Shown here piece after piece: positions 26,808 to 36,113 of a stretch of DNA of 64,000 nt (the first letter of the stretch is position 1; the number at the start of each line of letters is the position of its first letter). The stretch spans positions 186,001 to 250,000 of the forward strand of contig CBDBJK010000037.1 in assembly GCA_965206395.1 (NCBI GenBank), given 5' to 3'. The position numbers and the translations under genes were made by a program. Below the pieces are notes generated by a model that searched no databases, had not been told where the DNA came from, and worked only from the letters and a program-made list of their open reading frames with translations. Source of the DNA: CBDBJK01 sp965206395 (GTDB lineage Bacteria > Chloroflexota > Dehalococcoidia > Lucifugimonadales > CATOSD01).

Positions 26808-27572
26808 ATGGCAGGCACTTTAGAAGGCAAAATCGCGCTGGTGACGGGCGGTGGCTCCGGCATAGGCCAGGCTACATCGTTGACGTTCGCTAGAGAGGGC
26901 GCGAAGGTCGTCGTTGCCGACGTGAACGCCGACGGCGGCTAGGAGACGGTGGGCAATATCAAGGAAGCGGGCGGAGACGCCTTCTTCGTCCATGCTGACG
27001 TGTCCAGGGCATCGGACGTTGAGGCCATGGTCAAGACTGCGGTGCAGACCTTTGGAAGGCTGGACTGCGCCTTTAACAATGCTGGCATCAGTGGAGGTGG
27101 TGGTAGAGGCCCGACGCACGAATATCCAGAGGACATCTGAGACCGCGTCGTCAGCATCAACCTCAAAGGCGTTTGGTTGTGCCTGAAATACGAGATAGCC
27201 CAGATGCTCGAACAGGGTGGTGGGGCCATCGTAAACACGGCGTCGGTGGCGGGGCTGATCAGTGCACGGAACAACTCAGCGTATACTGCTGCCAAGCACG
27301 GCGTGGTTGGCCTGACCAAGACCGCTGCCTTAGAATACGCTCAGCAAGGCATCAGGGTCAACGCAGTTTGCCCCGGCTTCATCAACACGCCCATGACAGA
27401 AGGCTTCCTCAGCGACCCGGAGCGGCTGGCTTCGGTCACTGCGCTTCAGCCTAACGGACGGGTTGGAATGCCGCAGGAAATAGCGGAGTCCGTGGCGTGG
27501 CTATGCTCGGACGCATCCTCGTTTGTCACCGGCCACGCGATGGCGGTGGACGGCGGCTACGTCGCACAATAG
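26808..27572 (+). pseudogene. SDR-family oxidoreductase with two in-frame stops (second of three)
   Basis: One frame of 254 codons from ATG 26808 (ribosome-binding site AGGAGGAGC) to TAG 27572, broken by TAG at 26940-26942 and TGA at 27138-27140. The intact neighbour 27604-28374 is its closest relative. There the first site reads GAG (Glu) and the second TGG (Trp, in EDTWDR against EDI-stop-DR). Both are one-base changes. Motifs TGGGSGIGQA, NNAGIS, the Ser region NTASVAG and YTAAKHG are all kept. It is a freshly dead duplicate; the intact copy may cover its function. Confidence 0.93.
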
Positions 27573-27603
27573 ACATTGGGATGTTAAGTCAAGGGAGGTC
27601 AAA

Positions 27604-28374
27604 ATGGCAGGTATTTTGGAAGGTAAAATCGCCCTGGTGACCGGAGGTGGCTCTGGGATAGGCAGCGCTACTTCGCTGACATTCGCCAGAGAAGGCGCAA
27701 AGGTCGTTGTCGCCGACGTGAACGCTGACGGAGGTGAGGGGACGGTGACTCAGATCAAGGTCGCAGGCGGCGACGCCTTCTTCGTCCACGCCGACGTGTC
27801 CAGGGCGTCAGACGTTGAGGCTATGGTCAAGACTGCCGTGCAGACGTTTGGAAGATTGGACTGCGCCTTTAACAACGCCGGAATAGCCGGAGGTGGCGCT
27901 GACGGCCCACGCCTGACGCACGAGTATGCAGAAGACACCTGGGATCGAGTTGTCAGCATCAACCTCAAAGGCGTGTGGCTATGCATGAAGTATGAAATCG
28001 CCCAGATGCTCGAACAAGGCGGTGGGGCCGTCGTCAACACGGCGTCGGTGGCTGGACTGGTTGGCTTGCGGAACGCCACCGCCTACGTCGCGGCGAAGCA
28101 TGGCGTGGTTGGCCTGACGAGGACAGCCGCGCTTGAATACGCCCAGCAAGGCATCAGGGTCAACGCCGTTTGCCCCGGCTATATAGACACACCCATGACA
28201 GAAGCCTTACGCAGCGACCCGGAACGACTGGCTTCGGTCATCGAGCGGGAGCCTATCGGACGGGTTGGAACGCCACAGGAGATAGCGGAGTCCGTGGTAT
28301 GGCTGTGCTCGGACGCATCCTCGTTCGTCACAGGGCACGCGATGGCGGTGGACGGCGGCTACGTTGCTACGTAG
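27604..28374 (+). CDS. SDR-family oxidoreductase (third of three tandem)
   Basis: A 256-residue intact SDR. I chose ATG 27604 because GGGAGGTC lies just upstream and it gives MAGILEGKIALVTGGGSGIG, matching the dead twin; an upstream extension to 27523 overlaps that twin's end and is not family-like. TGGGSGIG, CAFNNAGIAG, VVNTASVAG and YVAAKHG contain the cofactor site, Ser, Tyr and Lys. It is the sole working form of the duplicated pair. Substrate unknown; context suggests oxidation of a hydroxy intermediate. Confidence 0.93.
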   Translation: MAGILEGKIALVTGGGSGIGSATSLTFAREGAKVVVADVNADGGEGTVTQIKVAGGDAFFVHADVSRASDVEAMVKTAVQTFGRLDCAFNNAGIAGGGADGPRLTHEYAEDTWDRVVSINLKGVWLCMKYEIAQMLEQGGGAVVNTASVAGLVGLRNATAYVAAKHGVVGLTRTAALEYAQQGIRVNAVCPGYIDTPMTEALRSDPERLASVIEREPIGRVGTPQEIAESVVWLCSDASSFVTGHAMAVDGGYVAT

Positions 28375-28555
28375 AAACAACAATGTAGGACTGATTCTGG
28401 CAATTGACTCTGTTACAAACGCAGAGTAAGATAGCGACTGTAGAGAGATTTCTTTTTCAGGAATTGATAGGGAGTTCTGAAATTCATTGCGAAGAGGAAA
28501 CTCAACGTTGACGATGCGTCTGGCAACACACTGGCAAGAAAAAAGGAGGAACATC

Positions 28556-29338
28556 ATGGCAAACGCAGTCTTATTTGAAGTTCGGGACAGGGTGGCTTAC
28601 TTGACCCTGAATCGACCGGAGAAACTTAACGCCATCAACAACGAGATGATTGGCGACCTCTTTGACACCTTTAATGAAGTAAAGACAAACCCCGACATCT
28701 GGGCGGCGATCGTCACAGGCGCAGGCCGTGCGTTCTCCACGGGCCACGACCTGGTCATGGGCAGAGAAGAGCCAGAGGAAGAGTCCCCAAGCAAGCCGCG
28801 CGGCAACACCGATAACCTTTACCACTTCATCAGCCAGGTATACAAGCCTATCGTCGCAGCCATCAACGGCTACGCGCTGGCACAAGGCGGTGGTATCGCG
28901 CTCCTTAGCGACATTCGCATCGCCTCGGAGAACGCTCAGTTTGGCTGGCCACAGGTCAAGCGAGGCATCGCCTCCATGAGCGGCCCCACTATTCTGGCCC
29001 ACTACGTGCCGCTAGGCTCTGCATTCAAGTTCCTTTTCACCGGAGAGTTCTGCGACGCCCAGGAAGCCTATCGCATTGGCCTTGTCCAGGAAGTAGTCCC
29101 CGAAGGCAAGGCGGTGGAACGTGCCGAGGAGATGGTGCGGGGCATCGTTGAAAACTGCGCGCCACTGGCGGTGCGGTCTATCAAAGAGGCCGCCATCACA
29201 GGCCGTTCATTCCCTGACTTTGGCGAAAGGCTGAAGAACGCATCCAAGGTCAATCAGCAGATGCGCGGCAACGAGGACTCGGTTGAAGGTCTGAAAGCCT
29301 TCGCCGAGAAGCGCAAGCCCGTATTCAAGGGCAGGTAG
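28556..29338 (+). CDS. Enoyl-CoA hydratase/isomerase (crotonase) family protein
   Basis: A 260-residue crotonase-fold protein. ATG 28556 follows AAAAGGAGGAAC, so the longer reading from 28487 is rejected. LTLNRPEKLNAIN, VTGAGRAFSTGHDL (oxyanion hole loop), NGYALAQGGGIALLSDIRIASENAQFGWPQVKRGI and VPEGKAVERAEEM are family motifs. The usual catalytic Glu positions (near the PE..G segment) read differently, so hydratase activity is not certain; isomerase or other crotonase chemistry is possible. It lies between SDR and CoA-transferase genes in the plus-strand set. Confidence 0.9.
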   Translation: MANAVLFEVRDRVAYLTLNRPEKLNAINNEMIGDLFDTFNEVKTNPDIWAAIVTGAGRAFSTGHDLVMGREEPEEESPSKPRGNTDNLYHFISQVYKPIVAAINGYALAQGGGIALLSDIRIASENAQFGWPQVKRGIASMSGPTILAHYVPLGSAFKFLFTGEFCDAQEAYRIGLVQEVVPEGKAVERAEEMVRGIVENCAPLAVRSIKEAAITGRSFPDFGERLKNASKVNQQMRGNEDSVEGLKAFAEKRKPVFKGR

Positions 29339-29371
29339 CAGTCTCTAATAATCCGCAATCGTGTTTTATTT

Positions 29372-29404
29372 CAGGGGCACTCCCTCTTTGGCGGAGTGCC
29401 CCTG
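29372..29404. terminator. Strong hairpin after the crotonase gene
   Basis: CAGGGGCACTCC and GGAGTGCCCCTG form a perfect 12-bp stem with a 9-nt loop. No T run follows, so termination is probable but not canonical. It separates the crotonase from the CoA-transferase pair. Confidence 0.55.
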
Positions 29405-29513
29405 GTAATTACGCCTGAACCAGAGATCGGTTGCCCACATCGATGGTAATGCCATACAGCGGAGATGGCAACCTATATAAATTTCCTTCCTGATGTAACC
29501 CGTGAGGTGAGCC

Positions 29514-30713
29514 ATGACTTACGCCCTCAAAGGCATCACCGTAATCGACCTTTCTCAGTCCATCGCTGGCCCATACTGCACCAAACTCATGGCTATCGAG
29601 GGGGCCGAGGTCATCAAAGTAGAGCCTCCAGGCACGGGAGACCGGTTGCGCCGGATGGGGCCGTTCGTTGACGACGACCCTCATCCTGAAAAGAGCATCC
29701 CATTCCTCTACCTCAACACCAGCAAGAAAAGCATCACACTGAATTTCCAGAATTCAACTGGCAGAAAGATGCTAATGGAACTGGTTAAAGAGGCTGACGT
29801 GCTCGTTGAGGGCTTCGAGCCATCGCATATGCCTTCCTTTGGGCTTGGATACGAAACCCTGGAGAAGCTGAATCCTCGCTTGGTGATTGTCTCTATATCC
29901 CACTTCGGGCAGACCGGGCCTTACCGCGACTATAAGGGAGAGGAAATAGTTGACCAGGCCGTCAGTGGTCATGTCAGCATCACGGGCGAGCCGGACAGGG
30001 AGCCGCTCAAGATGGGCGGCAACCTGGGCCAGTACGCCGGAGGCCAGGCCGCCTACGCCTCTACTCTTATGGCCCTGTACCACGCGACGCTCACTGGCGA
30101 GGGGCAGCGGGTGGACAACTCCATCGTCGATGCTAATGCCGACCTGCTGGATAGCTGGGGCCTGAACAGCCTGTTCGATGGCGTCCCAAAGCGGCTGGGA
30201 AACATTTCGCCGGCCATGGCGCTGCGGGGTCGCGGAGGTCTTTACGAAACCAAAGACGGCTGGATTGCGCTGGGACAGGTCCCCGGCGGTTGGGACGCCT
30301 TCGTGGACATGGTTGGAATCGAGGAACTGAGAGACCCCAAGTACATCGATCCGACGACTCGCGGCGAGTATAGGGACGAGCTTGAGGCCATAGTTGAACC
30401 CTGGGTTAGAGAACATACCAAGCTTGAGATTTACCACGCTTCCCAGACGCGTCGCAACGCCATCGGCTATGTCGCTACTCCGGAAGACATGTTCTCATCG
30501 CCACAGCTTGAAGCACGGAATTTCTTTCAAGAGATCGATCATCCAGTCGCCGGACGCGCCAGGTATCCGGGCTTACCCTTCCGACTGTACGAGACCGAGG
30601 CTACCATTAGCAGAGCGCCTCTACTAGGGGAGCATAACGCGGAGGTCTACAGCAAACGCCTGGGACTCGAACGGCAGGAAATCGTCCGATTGGGCCAGCT
30701 AGGGATTATCTGA
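29514..30713 (+). CDS. CaiB/BaiF (class III) CoA-transferase, first of two
   Basis: A 399-residue family III CoA-transferase, moving CoA between acids. ATG 29514 follows GTGAGGTGAGCC. LKGITVIDLSQSIAGPYCTKLMAIEGAEVIKVEPPGTGD is the hallmark N-terminal CoA-binding region. It is followed by LYLNTSKKSITLNFQNSTGR, FGLGYETLEKLNPRLVIVSISHFGQTGPY and VDNSIVDANADLLDSWG, and the C-terminal PGLPFRLYETE. Its stop is 14 bp before the second CoA-transferase, so both are probably co-transcribed. Substrate not inferable. Confidence 0.92.
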   Translation: MTYALKGITVIDLSQSIAGPYCTKLMAIEGAEVIKVEPPGTGDRLRRMGPFVDDDPHPEKSIPFLYLNTSKKSITLNFQNSTGRKMLMELVKEADVLVEGFEPSHMPSFGLGYETLEKLNPRLVIVSISHFGQTGPYRDYKGEEIVDQAVSGHVSITGEPDREPLKMGGNLGQYAGGQAAYASTLMALYHATLTGEGQRVDNSIVDANADLLDSWGLNSLFDGVPKRLGNISPAMALRGRGGLYETKDGWIALGQVPGGWDAFVDMVGIEELRDPKYIDPTTRGEYRDELEAIVEPWVREHTKLEIYHASQTRRNAIGYVATPEDMFSSPQLEARNFFQEIDHPVAGRARYPGLPFRLYETEATISRAPLLGEHNAEVYSKRLGLERQEIVRLGQLGII

Positions 30714-30727
30714 GGAGACGTAGAATC

Positions 30728-32002
30728 ATGGTTCGCTCACCGCTACAGGGTATTCGAGTCCTCGACGTGACCCAGATAAGGGCCGGGCCTAAAGCCGCCC
30801 GATGGATGGCCGACGCTGGGGCCGAGGTCATCAAGGTGGAGTCGGTCAAGCGGCCTGACGGTAGGGCGAGGGGTGGATTCGGAAGATCCACCCAGTCGAG
30901 GCCAATCCCCGAAGCCGACCAGCGTAAGACGAACCGCACTGGTTTCGAAGTGCTTCACCGCAACAAACTGGGCCTCTCAGTCGATCTCACCGACCCGGAA
31001 GGGATCGGCATCTTCAAATCGCTAGCCAGTCTCAGTGACGTCGTTATCGACAACTTCAGCCAGGGAGTGATGAAGCGCCTCGGACTTGGGTACGACATGC
31101 TACGCGAGATCAAGCCGGACATCATCGTAGTCTCGATGCCCGCATTCGGCGAAGACGGCCCGGAGAAGCAGTACATCGGCTTTGGATGGGGCCAGGAGCA
31201 TATGAGCGGCGTCACCGCAATGACAGGTTATGCCGAAGGCCCACCCCTGCGCACCGGCACTGTCACGCCCGACCCTCTTAACGGCGTGCACGCCGCCGGA
31301 GCCATAATGACTGCCCTTGTGCATCGCGCCCGCACGGGGGAAGGGCAGTTCATCGAGCTGTCCCACTGGGAGTCCATGATCGCGTTGGTGGGAGACTGGC
31401 TTATGGAATACTCGTTCAACGGCAGGACAGCAGAGCGCATCGGAAACCGCCATCCGGCATGGGTTCCACAGGGATGCTACCGTTGTCAGGGCGATGACCG
31501 ATGGGTGGCGTTGTCTGTGACGTGCGAGGATGAGTGGACAGCCTTATGCAAGGCGATTGGCAGGCCAAAACTGGCCGACGACCCCCGCTTTGCCGACATC
31601 CTGGAGCGTCGGCGAAATCACGATGCGCTCGACGTCATCATCGAAGAGTGGACGAGCCAGCATACCCACTACGAGGCAATGGAACTGCTTCAGCAGGCTG
31701 GAGTGCCCGCCGGAGCTGTGCTGGATAACAAAGAGGCTCTTACCAGTCCTCATGCCGAGGCTCGCGGCCTGCTGCCTCACCTGACCCATCCCGACGGCGT
31801 GTCCCATCCATATATCAATTCTCCCTGGCAGTTCTCCCGCACCCCTCAAGGCGTGCGCACACCAGCGCCCATCCTGGGAGAGCACAACAACTACCTGTTG
31901 GGAGAAGTCCTGGGAATGCCTCAAGAGGATCTCCAACGCCTGGAATCCAGCCAGGTGACGGCTACATTTCTCACGCCGCCACCCTCGCCTGTTGCAGATT
32001 AA
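30728..32002 (+). CDS. CaiB/BaiF (class III) CoA-transferase, second of two
   Basis: A 424-residue family III CoA-transferase. ATG 30728 follows GAGGAGACGTAG. Marks are LQGIRVLDVTQIRAGPKAARWMADAGAEVIKVE, NKLGLSVDLTDPEGIGIFKSL, IKPDIIVVSMPAFGEDGPEK and RTGEGQFIELSHWESMIALVGD. It is clearly divergent from the first copy, so the two may act on different acids or form a heteromer. It closes the run ahead of another SDR (32051). Confidence 0.92.
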   Translation: MVRSPLQGIRVLDVTQIRAGPKAARWMADAGAEVIKVESVKRPDGRARGGFGRSTQSRPIPEADQRKTNRTGFEVLHRNKLGLSVDLTDPEGIGIFKSLASLSDVVIDNFSQGVMKRLGLGYDMLREIKPDIIVVSMPAFGEDGPEKQYIGFGWGQEHMSGVTAMTGYAEGPPLRTGTVTPDPLNGVHAAGAIMTALVHRARTGEGQFIELSHWESMIALVGDWLMEYSFNGRTAERIGNRHPAWVPQGCYRCQGDDRWVALSVTCEDEWTALCKAIGRPKLADDPRFADILERRRNHDALDVIIEEWTSQHTHYEAMELLQQAGVPAGAVLDNKEALTSPHAEARGLLPHLTHPDGVSHPYINSPWQFSRTPQGVRTPAPILGEHNNYLLGEVLGMPQEDLQRLESSQVTATFLTPPPSPVAD

Positions 32003-32050
32003 ACGAACCGCTAGCCTTGCTACGTTCGCATAGCACCAAGGAGGGAGCAC

Positions 32051-32800
32051 ATGAAACTTGAGGGACAAACGGCACTGGTGACCGGCTCAGGCAGAAACAT
32101 CGGAAGGGCAACCGTGCTGGCTATGGCGCGCGAAGGGGCCAACGTCGTGGTCAACGCTCGGACAAATCAAGCGGAAGCAGATGCCGTTGCCCAAGAAGCC
32201 CGTGATCTGGGAGTAAAGGCTATCAGCGTTATAGCCGATGTGTCCGACAAGGCTCAGGTCGATGGCATGATGGCGAAAGCGCTGGAGGCGTTTGGACGGA
32301 TAGACGTCCTGATAAGCAACGCGGCTATCCGGCCCCACAAGCCTTTCCTTGAGGTGACATATGAGGAATGGCGGCATGTTCTGGGAGTCGTCCTGGAAGG
32401 CGCATTCTTTTGCAGCCAGGCGGCGCTTCCGTCCATGGTGGCCCAGAACAGCGGACGCCTCATCTTCCTGAGCGGCGACGGCGCGTTTACTGGCGGAGCC
32501 ATGCGCGCTCACGTGTCTGCCCCGAAGATGGGATTGACGGGCATGGCAAGAGGGCTTGCCAGCGAGTTCGCTCCGCACAACATAACCGTGAACGTCGTCT
32601 CCCCCGGCGCAATCGACACTACCCGAGACCTCTCGTGGTATCCCGGTAGAAACCCAAGCCAGGCCGCTGACAGTATTCCCTTGAAGCGGTTGGGCCAACC
32701 GGACGAGATAGCGGCGACCTGCCTCTTCCTGGCCTCAGCCGAGGGAGGCTTCATTACCGGCCAGACGCTGCACGTCAACGGCGGTGCGTACTATTTCTAG
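32051..32800 (+). CDS. SDR-family oxidoreductase
   Basis: A 249-residue SDR starting after AAGGAGGGAGC at ATG 32051. TGSGRNIGRA (cofactor motif), VLISNAAIRP in place of NNAG, and the segment RLIFLSGDGAFTGGAMRAHVSAPKMG follow. Here the catalytic Tyr of YxxxK is not evident (HVSAPK), so catalysis may be altered. The C-terminal GFITGQTLHVNGG is typical. It is the last gene of the plus-strand degradation set before the IS5 element. Confidence 0.88.
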   Translation: MKLEGQTALVTGSGRNIGRATVLAMAREGANVVVNARTNQAEADAVAQEARDLGVKAISVIADVSDKAQVDGMMAKALEAFGRIDVLISNAAIRPHKPFLEVTYEEWRHVLGVVLEGAFFCSQAALPSMVAQNSGRLIFLSGDGAFTGGAMRAHVSAPKMGLTGMARGLASEFAPHNITVNVVSPGAIDTTRDLSWYPGRNPSQAADSIPLKRLGQPDEIAATCLFLASAEGGFITGQTLHVNGGAYYF

Positions 32801-32876
32801 GCAACTAATAGCGTCTGACATCGCAGAGCGAAAAGGTGGCATCCCGTTCATTCGACTTGAAACCACTGTAGGCTAG

Positions 32877-34078
32877 GGATACTCTGAACAAGTCTGGGCA
32901 TAGTAGCATAGAGAATAGCACTGTGTTCGGGGAGATAATTGATGGACCAGCCAACATTTGCGGACTTGGAATACGAGAGCAAGAAGCGCAAGACCCGCCG
33001 GGAGATATTCCTGGAGCGCATGGATGCTCTGATCCCGTGGGAACAGATGGAAGAGCGCATCCGTCCGTTCTATCCCAAGGCGGGCCGAGGCCGTCGACCA
33101 TATGAGTTGTCGGCGATGGTGCGGATACACTGCGTGCAGTTGTTCTACAACTTGAGCGATCCTGGTATGGAGGACATGCTCTACGAGGTCGAGTCGGTGA
33201 GACGGTTCGTAGGGTTGAAGCTGTCGGGCCCGCTGCCGGACGAGACGACGATTCTGAACTTCCGCCATCTGCTGGAAGAGCATGAGTTGGGGCAGAGTCT
33301 GTTCGAGGAGATAAACCGTCATCTGGAGTCCCAGGGACTGCGGCTTCGGGAGGGGACGATCGTGGACGCGAGCATCATAGAGGCGCCGTCATCGACGAAG
33401 AATCGTGCGGGTGAGCGAGACCCTGAGATGCACCAGACGAAGAAGGGGAACGAGTGGCGCTTCGGGATGAAAGTACACGTAGGCGCTGACGCTGAGACGG
33501 GAGTGGTACACAGCATGACTACGACGCCAGCTAACGTGCATGATGTGACAGAAGCGCACCGATTGCTGCACGGTGGAGAGAAACGAGTGTGGGGGGATGC
33601 GGGGTATCAGGGAGTGGACAAGCGGTTGGAGAATCGAGAGTTGGATGTGGAGTGGCGAGTGGCGATGAGGCCCGGCCGGCGACGGCACCTGGAGCCTGGC
33701 AGCCACGAGGCGTTGGCGGAGAAGCGCAAAGCGTCGGTCAGAGCGAAAGTGGAGCATCCGTTCCTGTACGTGAAGCGGCGCTTTGGCTACGCCAAGGTGC
33801 GCTACCGAGGGTTGGCTAAGAACGCGCAACGGCTGGCATTGCTACTGGGGCTGGCCAACTTGATGACGGCAGAGCGCCGTCTGGCGGCATGAGAGGGGCG
33901 CAGTGAGCAAATCACGGCCGGGGAGCCGCGATGGCTCCGAAAAGCCGCTTCGAGGCCACAACAGACACGGTCTGAACGCCTCAACCACGACCTGGAACGT
34001 CACAAAGATGCCTGAACATCTCCAAAGAACGGAACCACTCTGCCCATCCACGCTTGCGCCGAGTTGTTCAGAGGTTCC
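32877..34078 (+). mobile_element. IS5-group element, copy A (about 1.2 kb)
   Basis: Imperfect inverted ends (GGATACTCTGAACAAGTC; right end, reversed, GGAACCTCTGAACAACTC), flanked by CTAG on the left (32873-32876) and CTAA on the right (34079-34082). Both fit the YTAR target of IS5, but they are not identical, so the target duplication has decayed or the element recombined. Contains one intact transposase gene. Confidence 0.85.
32942..33892 (+). CDS. IS5-group transposase (copy A)
   Basis: A 316-residue DDE transposase (DUF4096/DDE_Tnp_1 plan). ATG 32942 follows GGGGAGATAATTG. Catalytic residues: D142 (VDASIIEAPS), D219 (WGDAGYQGVDK) and E271 (KVEHPFLYVKR). N-terminal YELSAMVRIHCVQLFYNLSD and PLPDETTILNFRHLLE are typical. 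The ORF is complete, so it could be active, although its ends differ more than those of copy B. Confidence 0.95.
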   Translation: MDQPTFADLEYESKKRKTRREIFLERMDALIPWEQMEERIRPFYPKAGRGRRPYELSAMVRIHCVQLFYNLSDPGMEDMLYEVESVRRFVGLKLSGPLPDETTILNFRHLLEEHELGQSLFEEINRHLESQGLRLREGTIVDASIIEAPSSTKNRAGERDPEMHQTKKGNEWRFGMKVHVGADAETGVVHSMTTTPANVHDVTEAHRLLHGGEKRVWGDAGYQGVDKRLENRELDVEWRVAMRPGRRRHLEPGSHEALAEKRKASVRAKVEHPFLYVKRRFGYAKVRYRGLAKNAQRLALLLGLANLMTAERRLAA

Positions 34079-34186
34079 CTAAATGTCAGGCTGGCGTGAG
34101 GTTAAAGTCAGGAATTCGATTCCTGCTGAGTGTTAAATGGTGTCTAGCCTGGTTGACACGCATTAGCACTCGGAGGAGTTGTTCGA

Positions 34187-34846
34187 ATGAAACTATTAAA
34201 AGCCCGAACCCTGTATTTTGGCCTTCTGGTATTAGCCGCGACTATCGTACTCTGGTCAAGAGTAGATGTTACTCCGGCCCACGCCGCCGGGCCTGAATCC
34301 TGTCTGGATGAAGAGACCCTATGCGAAGACTTCAGCAACAGCACGAAAACGACCTTCGAGACCACTGACGGGACGGTTGCAGTTCCCGAACTGAAAGCCG
34401 GCACACCTCCGGAGATTCTGTATACGACAATCGTCATAGACGATGCCACTGGAACGCGCCGTTATCGCACGGGGTTTCCAAACCAACCAGCAGTCGGGAT
34501 TCCATACACGGTTTCAGATCAGTCGTGCTTCAACCAGGGAATCTGCAGCAGTTCTATCATAGACGTTGAGTTAACGGTATTTGCCAACGACAAAGAGGAT
34601 GGCCAGCTAGTCGGCAAGAGTATTAGCTGGACTGTTTTCGATACCGACGGGATTCTACAGCCCCGGGTATTCTCAGGGGGAACAATGAGCGCTCGACTTT
34701 TCCTGTTGGACTATTTTTCCACCAAGTACGAGGTCCATATAACCGCGACTGACAGCGATGGGAACTACGACAGCCATGTTCTTTACATTGATCTACTTTG
34801 TATGTCGAACATAGGGTGCGCAGGTATTACATATCCCTGGGAGTAG
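34187..34846 (+). CDS. Secreted protein of unknown function
   Basis: A 219-residue protein with a clear signal peptide: MKLLKART, a hydrophobic core (YFGLLVLAATIVLW) and likely cleavage after AHAAG near residue 35. The mature part is acidic and Cys-containing (LDEETLC, DQSCFNQGICSSS, LLCMSNIGCAG), with a beta-rich, Ig-like feel (VELTVFANDKEDGQLVGK, YEVHITATDSDGNYDSHVLY). I do not recognise it. Start ATG 34187 follows CGGAGGAG. It lies alone between the IS5 element and the converging nucleotidyltransferase. Confidence 0.75.
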   Translation: MKLLKARTLYFGLLVLAATIVLWSRVDVTPAHAAGPESCLDEETLCEDFSNSTKTTFETTDGTVAVPELKAGTPPEILYTTIVIDDATGTRRYRTGFPNQPAVGIPYTVSDQSCFNQGICSSSIIDVELTVFANDKEDGQLVGKSISWTVFDTDGILQPRVFSGGTMSARLFLLDYFSTKYEVHITATDSDGNYDSHVLYIDLLCMSNIGCAGITYPWE

Positions 34847-34876
34847 TCTTTAGATAATCAGAAACGACGATAATCA

Positions 34877-34916
34877 GCGCCCAATCATGAGCCTTTAACG
34901 CCTCATTGTTGGGCGC
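34877..34916. terminator. Hairpin between convergent genes
   Basis: GCGCCCAA and TTGGGCGC with further inner pairing (CATGAG/CTCATTG). It lies between the ends of two convergent genes and could terminate either, though no long T run follows. Confidence 0.5.
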
Positions 34917-34950
34917 AAATCGTTTGCCTCAAAATTACATAGGCAAGCTA

Positions 34951-36075
34951 CTAGACCCCTAGAGCCACGCACGCATTAGGATAATATGCCGCGACAGCAC
35001 TCAGCAGAGAACGCCACTCCTCCCAGCCTTCGCGTTCCGGTTCAAGCCTGATTGCGCCTGAAAGGTAGCGTCGGGCCTCTGTCATGAGCGCGTGGTCGGG
35101 AGGCCCGCCATCGTCCCAAGCCTTCAATAGCCAGAACAGGCCGAGCTTCACACGCTCCGCGACGCCTCGCCTGTCTAGCAAGGCTCGCAAGCGAAGCTCA
35201 CGCTTGCCAAGAAACGTCAGCGCAACGAACTGCAAGTCCCTCAATGGTGACTTGAGGCCACCCGAGTGAACAAAGGCCTTCGCAAAAGCTTCCGAAGACG
35301 AATCGGTTAGAGATATGCCCAGGAAGTCGTCCGAGAACAGGTCAAGTGTATCGAGAAGCCTTCGCCGCGCAAGCCGCCAGAGCGTGTCGGCCTGCGACAC
35401 GGCTTCAAGAGACTGGATTGTCTGCGATGCGCGGTCAACCTCCGAGGCGACTTCAGCGTTGCCCGCTGACCTCAGATGCTCTCCGAACAATTCTGGCACG
35501 GACGTATATACGCCAGAACGAAGCACAAGAAGCTCGGCGCACCCTAAAATCGCTTTTGCCGCGCCGTACTGCACCTCTCGCGCACTCGGAACGTCGCCGG
35601 ATTGTGCCGGAGCAACCGCCAGCAGGCGTTTGGCCTGAGAAGCCAGAAAAAAGAAATGCCACCAGGCGTCGATAGACTCCGGCCTAATCTGCTCTACGTA
35701 CCGCAAAACTTCGGCGCCATGAATCACGACGCCCTCGGAGGCCAGCTTCAGAAGCATATAATTGCAGCCAGGATAGCGAAGTCTCAGCCAGGGAAGCGGG
35801 TTCAGGCTCACCTTGACGCCGTGCGTGGTGATGCCTTCAGCCTCGATGCGCTTGAGTTTGCGGAGCGCAAATGGCGTTCGTGTCGTAGGAACGACTACCA
35901 CGATGTCGTAGTCTTGCAAAGGCGAGAGCGATGGACTGGGCGAGGCCGCGCGGCTGCCTATGACGACGATTGCCCGACAGTACGGAACACTCTCGACTAT
36001 CTGGGCCTTGATTGCGCGCAATGCGGGATCCAAAAGAAGCTGCGCACTCTTGTTTTGAGAACTGGCGGATCTCAT
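34951..36075 (-). CDS. Nucleotidyltransferase-fold protein
   Basis: A 374-residue protein with an N-terminal polymerase-beta-like nucleotidyltransferase core. GSRAASPSPSLSPLQDYDIVVVV gives the GS motif and the DxD pair (DYD), though the usual S/xD spacing is lengthened; a further acidic residue is not obvious. The rest is helical and reminiscent of HEPN-like accessory regions. I cannot name its target. It is not an antitoxin-sized (MNT) protein, and no partner HEPN gene is next to it. It is 38 bp from the alkaline-phosphatase-like gene, in the same direction, so probably one transcript with the envelope-type set. Confidence 0.72.
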   Translation of the reverse strand: MRSASSQNKSAQLLLDPALRAIKAQIVESVPYCRAIVVIGSRAASPSPSLSPLQDYDIVVVVPTTRTPFALRKLKRIEAEGITTHGVKVSLNPLPWLRLRYPGCNYMLLKLASEGVVIHGAEVLRYVEQIRPESIDAWWHFFFLASQAKRLLAVAPAQSGDVPSAREVQYGAAKAILGCAELLVLRSGVYTSVPELFGEHLRSAGNAEVASEVDRASQTIQSLEAVSQADTLWRLARRRLLDTLDLFSDDFLGISLTDSSSEAFAKAFVHSGGLKSPLRDLQFVALTFLGKRELRLRALLDRRGVAERVKLGLFWLLKAWDDGGPPDHALMTEARRYLSGAIRLEPEREGWEEWRSLLSAVAAYYPNACVALGV

Positions 36076-36113
36076 CTTACTCCGAGAGACGTTCTATTAG
36101 CTATGCAGGCCTG

